Positions 4,837 through 7,344 of a stretch of DNA of 7,344 nucleotides are shown here, one piece after another. Under the pieces are notes generated by a model. That model ran no database searches and was not told the DNA's origin. It saw only the letters and a list, made by a program, of their open reading frames with translations. The DNA comes from Sandaracinaceae bacterium (GTDB lineage: Bacteria; Myxococcota_A; Polyangia; Polyangiales; Sandaracinaceae): the NCBI GenBank assembly GCA_025056955.1, contig JANWYL010000157.1:1-7344 (forward strand), given 5' to 3'. How positions within the stretch are numbered: the stretch's first letter is position 1; the number at the start of each line of letters is the position of its first letter. Both the position numbers and the translations under genes were made by a program.

Positions 4837-7344
4837 ATGAGCTTTTCCTTTGCACCTGTGAGGGTGGAACGCCATCAACCACGGGATTATGCAACAACCC
4901 AAGCAAATGCTTGGATCTGGGGCTTATGGAGCGTTGTGGCTTTTTCATTGCTTGGTTGTGATGGGAAGATGGTTCACATTCCCAAAGGAGATGGAGGCCA
5001 CACCTCCCTTCCTCCTTGCGATCCACCCCTTGAAATCGATGGAGACACCCATCGGGTCCTTCCCCCAAGAGGAATCACCCTCTTTCGGGGCCGAGGAGGA
5101 AGTGGAAATCACATGTTTTCCATCGAAGGAGAAGGAGGGGAAATCGATGAGAGAAGGGGGATATTTGTCGCTGGACACAGGGCGGGTGAAGTCAAAGTCA
5201 TCCTCACTGATCGGTATTGCCAGGGGAGAGCAGAAGCAAGGGTAACAATCATTGAAGGCATTCGATTGGTGCCAGAAAGGATCAGGGTGAGGCCTGGCAT
5301 GAGGGTGAACTTTCGCGTTGAAGGTGGGTCTGGGTTGGTGCGCTTTTCGATTGCGTTCCGAGGTTCAGGAGCACCCACAATCAATGAAAGGGGCGAATAC
5401 CAAGCAGGGGGGCAAAGGGGAGTCGATCTCATCCGGGCAGAAGACATGCAAAGTGGCGCTTCAGCCGATGCCATTGTGGAAGTGGATCCGAGTGCATCAT
5501 TAACCCTTCCCTATGATTTCCTCGGCATTCCCCTGGACTCCAAGGTGGAGCCCAAAGCAAATGGAGGCAGTCAAAGGCTGCGCTGGGCAGTCACTCAAGG
5601 CACTTCCGTGGAAGTGGTTGAGGGCCATGCACTCCGGGGGATGCGCACCGGTCGCGCTCGCCTCAGGGGAGAAGATGAGTTCAGTGGAGCAAGCCTTGAG
5701 CTGACAGTTGAAGTTGGAATGCGCCTCAATGTGGACTCGACCTACGCCGGCGATCGCTCCGAAGCAACCCGAATCTTGGCCCATGATCTCAATGGAGATG
5801 GAGTGGATGAAGCCATTGTGACAATGCCCCTTTCGAATCTCCATCACCTCCGGGCTGGAGCAGTGCTCGTTTATCGAGGGACAAGCGAGGGTTGGCATTC
5901 GCCCCCGGCCTTCGTCGCCACAGGGGAGGCGATCGACGATCAGTTTGGCTCCTCGATTGCGGTCGGTGATGTGGATGGGGATGGGAGAAAAGACCTTTTG
6001 GTCGGCGCTTGGCAGGCTGACCAAAGCGGCATGAATTCAGGCGGCGTTTTCCTTTTCAAAGGGGCTGATGGAGATGGCTTTTTCCAACCAAGACCAGAGC
6101 AATCATTTGCTGGGATTGCCGGATGGGATCGTTTGGGCGCGAGCATGGTTTTGTGCGATCTCGATGGGGACAGGGATCTCGACCTCGTGATGGCAGCCCC
6201 GGATGCAGAAAGCCGAGACCGTCGTGCCCAAAACCAGGGCGCGCTCTACGTGCATCCCAACGTGGGTGGGAGGCTTCTTGGAGCCGCTGTTCAAACGATA
6301 TATGGCGAAATCCCCGAGCCAGGCGGCGGCTCACGGCTGCACAATGACCTTCGGCTAGGGATGCGGATGGCGAGTGGGGATTTCAATGGCGATGGCCGAT
6401 GTGACATTGCCCTTCAGGTGCAACGTCCTTTCAACAATTCGAATTGGTTCGATGGGGCTGTCCTCCTCTTTCAAGCCGCTGCCGAAGGCCGTGATCTTTC
6501 TCTAAGGCTCGAGGAAAGGCCCATTCTCATCCTCGAGCCTGAATTGGAGAAAGACGGTAACGACTCGATGCTGGGGCATGCCCTCCTTTTGCGAGACCTC
6601 GATGGAGACGGCAAAGATGAGCTGATTGTTGGGCAGCATCGCGCAAATGATGGAGAGGGAGGGATGCGCAAAGAACGCGCAGGAGCCGTTCACATCATTC
6701 GTGGTCAAAGGCTGAACGAGCGCAAATGGCTTCGAACGAGAAGCGATGAGCTCGTTTCTCTAAGAGGGCAGCTCGCTTACGCTGAACTTGGCTTTTCGCT
6801 AAGCGTCGCTGATGCGGATGGCGATGGAGTCGCCGACCTCGCCCTTGGGGGGCCTTGGGGAGAGGCCAGTCCGCCCACGATGATTTCGCGGCCAGGCGCG
6901 GTGCACATTTTCAAAGGGAGGCCAAGTGATCTTCCGCGTCTCGACGCTCCCACCCAGAGCTTTTTTGGCACTTCTTCTTATGAACGCTTTGGGTGGGCCC
7001 TGGCCCTTGCCTCTCCGCAACGCCTCCTCGTGTATGCTGGTTTGGCCGATGACGGAATTCCCGGCTTGAGCAACGCCGTTGACACAGGGAGGCTTTCTTT
7101 CTTCGCGCTCTCAACCCCAAGCCCTTCGTCCACCATCATCCCCCTCCCCATCGCCAGAGGAGGGCGCCGCTATGGGCAATCTGTGGTCACCCTTGACTTT
7201 GATGCCGATGGTTTGCCCGACCTTCTGGTTGGGGCTCCTGGCGAAGCGTTCCGAAACCCATCTTCCGCTTATCCTGAGTTTGGGGCTTTCCACGTGTACC
7301 TCGGATCCCATGGGGATCGCCCCAGCTGGCGTGAAACTCCCTCG
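4837..7344 (+). CDS. Large lipoprotein with three Ig-like repeats and an FG-GAP (integrin-alpha-like) beta-propeller (partial, C-terminus off right edge)
   Basis: The frame is open for 836 codons from ATG 4837 to the window end. A hydrophobic stretch (about 26-40) ends in lipobox L-L-G-C with Cys41, so the product is a likely outer-membrane or surface lipoprotein. GTG 4858 is an alternative start giving a more usual signal length. Residues about 61-293 hold three tandem Ig-like units of about 76-80 residues, each with a Gly-Gly-Ser turn (87-90, 163-166, 243-245); the first two also share a 'G-aromatic-x-AG' segment. From about residue 305, FG-GAP units carry Ca2+-loop motifs: DLNGDGVDE (317), DVDGDGRKD (378), DLDGDRDLD (441), DFNGDGRCD (515), DLDGDGKDE (587), DADGDGVAD (659) and DFDADGLPD (787). 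One unit near 715-755 lacks the motif. Units typically end in 'GAVxxxxG', as in integrin-alpha propellers. Such proteins usually bind other proteins or surfaces; the ligand cannot be inferred. It is divergent from the cytochrome lipoprotein gene, 60 bp away. Confidence 0.92.
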   Translation, partial: MSFSFAPVRVERHQPRDYATTQANAWIWGLWSVVAFSLLGCDGKMVHIPKGDGGHTSLPPCDPPLEIDGDTHRVLPPRGITLFRGRGGSGNHMFSIEGEGGEIDERRGIFVAGHRAGEVKVILTDRYCQGRAEARVTIIEGIRLVPERIRVRPGMRVNFRVEGGSGLVRFSIAFRGSGAPTINERGEYQAGGQRGVDLIRAEDMQSGASADAIVEVDPSASLTLPYDFLGIPLDSKVEPKANGGSQRLRWAVTQGTSVEVVEGHALRGMRTGRARLRGEDEFSGASLELTVEVGMRLNVDSTYAGDRSEATRILAHDLNGDGVDEAIVTMPLSNLHHLRAGAVLVYRGTSEGWHSPPAFVATGEAIDDQFGSSIAVGDVDGDGRKDLLVGAWQADQSGMNSGGVFLFKGADGDGFFQPRPEQSFAGIAGWDRLGASMVLCDLDGDRDLDLVMAAPDAESRDRRAQNQGALYVHPNVGGRLLGAAVQTIYGEIPEPGGGSRLHNDLRLGMRMASGDFNGDGRCDIALQVQRPFNNSNWFDGAVLLFQAAAEGRDLSLRLEERPILILEPELEKDGNDSMLGHALLLRDLDGDGKDELIVGQHRANDGEGGMRKERAGAVHIIRGQRLNERKWLRTRSDELVSLRGQLAYAELGFSLSVADADGDGVADLALGGPWGEASPPTMISRPGAVHIFKGRPSDLPRLDAPTQSFFGTSSYERFGWALALASPQRLLVYAGLADDGIPGLSNAVDTGRLSFFALSTPSPSSTIIPLPIARGGRRYGQSVVTLDFDADGLPDLLVGAPGEAFRNPSSAYPEFGAFHVYLGSHGDRPSWRETPS
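5017..5715 (+). repeat. Three tandem Ig-like repeats within the FG-GAP lipoprotein
   Basis: The N-terminal third of the protein is built from three diverged copies of one domain (residues about 61-139, 142-217 and 218-293). The recurring landmarks are a GGSG or GGSQ turn, an 'RRGIFVAG' / 'ERGEYQAG' segment in units 1 and 2, and a closing beta strand of alternating hydrophobic residues (ARVTII, AIVEV, LTVEV). Unit 3 is the most diverged. They resemble Ig-like domains that space surface proteins away from the membrane. Confidence 0.6.
5761..7344 (+). repeat. FG-GAP beta-propeller repeat array, at least eight units
   Basis: Asp-rich calcium loops begin at bases 5785, 5968, 6157, 6379, 6595, 6811 and 7195, and a motif-less unit lies at about 6979-7110. 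Spacing is roughly 60-75 residues per unit, as in integrin-alpha propellers, and about twice that across the degenerate unit. The array continues to the window edge, so the total count is unknown. Confidence 0.85.

Noticed and set aside
4777..4902. Upstream extension of the cytochrome lipoprotein to an earlier ATG
   Set aside because: The extension would put about 42 Cys- and His-rich residues before a good signal peptide and lipobox and would overlap the divergent lipoprotein gene.
169..5935. Seven CGATCG sites (169, 2669, 2934, 3311, 4092, 5751, 5930)
   Set aside because: More than a simple even-base expectation, but codon choice such as GCGATC and TCGATC explains much of it, and without a genome background it cannot be called a signal.
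5500..6024. 174-codon minus-strand open frame
   Set aside because: It is antisense to the Ig-like and first FG-GAP units, whose repeat motifs show the plus strand is coding.

Overview
The window reads as a stretch of a Gram-negative chromosome. By eye its base composition is moderately GC-rich (mid-50s per cent; not computed). Diderm physiology is indicated by a LolC/LolE-type lipoprotein-release permease and by three proteins with lipoprotein-like signal peptides. The gene styles suggest Myxococcota or another deltaproteobacterial-type lineage: a GDSL/SGNH esterase with an inserted beta domain, a lipoprotein ending in a small CxxCH cytochrome domain, and a large Ig-plus-FG-GAP lipoprotein. 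That placement is inference from family resemblance, not a database match.

Layout, left to right: (1) 1-1206, minus strand: N-terminal 402 residues of a LolC/LolE-family permease whose C-terminus lies off the left edge. (2) 1207-1285: a short divergent intergenic region. (3) 1286-1795, plus: a 169-aa charged coiled-coil protein with a FliJ/YscO-like N-terminus. (4) 1792-3195, plus: a 467-aa exported SGNH hydrolase whose GTG start overlaps the previous stop (GTGA), so 3 and 4 form a tightly coupled pair. (5) 3199-4776, minus: a 525-aa lipoprotein made of a beta-propeller-like region, an Ig-like domain and a C-terminal monohaem cytochrome c domain. It converges on gene 4 with only 3 bp between stop codons. 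(6) 4777-4836: a 60-bp divergent intergenic region with one AT-rich core that reads as a -10 box on both strands. (7) 4837-7344, plus: the first 836 residues of a lipoprotein with three tandem Ig-like repeats followed by at least eight FG-GAP beta-propeller units, running off the right edge.

There is no stretch over 300 bases without a gene. I see no tRNA, rRNA, CRISPR array, insertion sequence or riboswitch. Strong Shine-Dalgarno sites at normal spacing are not evident at any of the five starts.

A working link between the genes is plausible but inferred. The permease would release lipoproteins from the inner membrane, and three neighbouring genes encode likely lipoproteins acting in the periplasm or at the surface (an esterase possibly acting on peptidoglycan or polysaccharide acyl groups, a haem protein, and a propeller protein). 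I do not see a convincing new multi-gene system. The most unusual points are the roughly 100-residue insertion in the Lol permease, the Asp-to-Ala change in block I of the SGNH enzyme, the coupling of a lone FliJ-like protein to that enzyme, and the shared-core divergent promoter.
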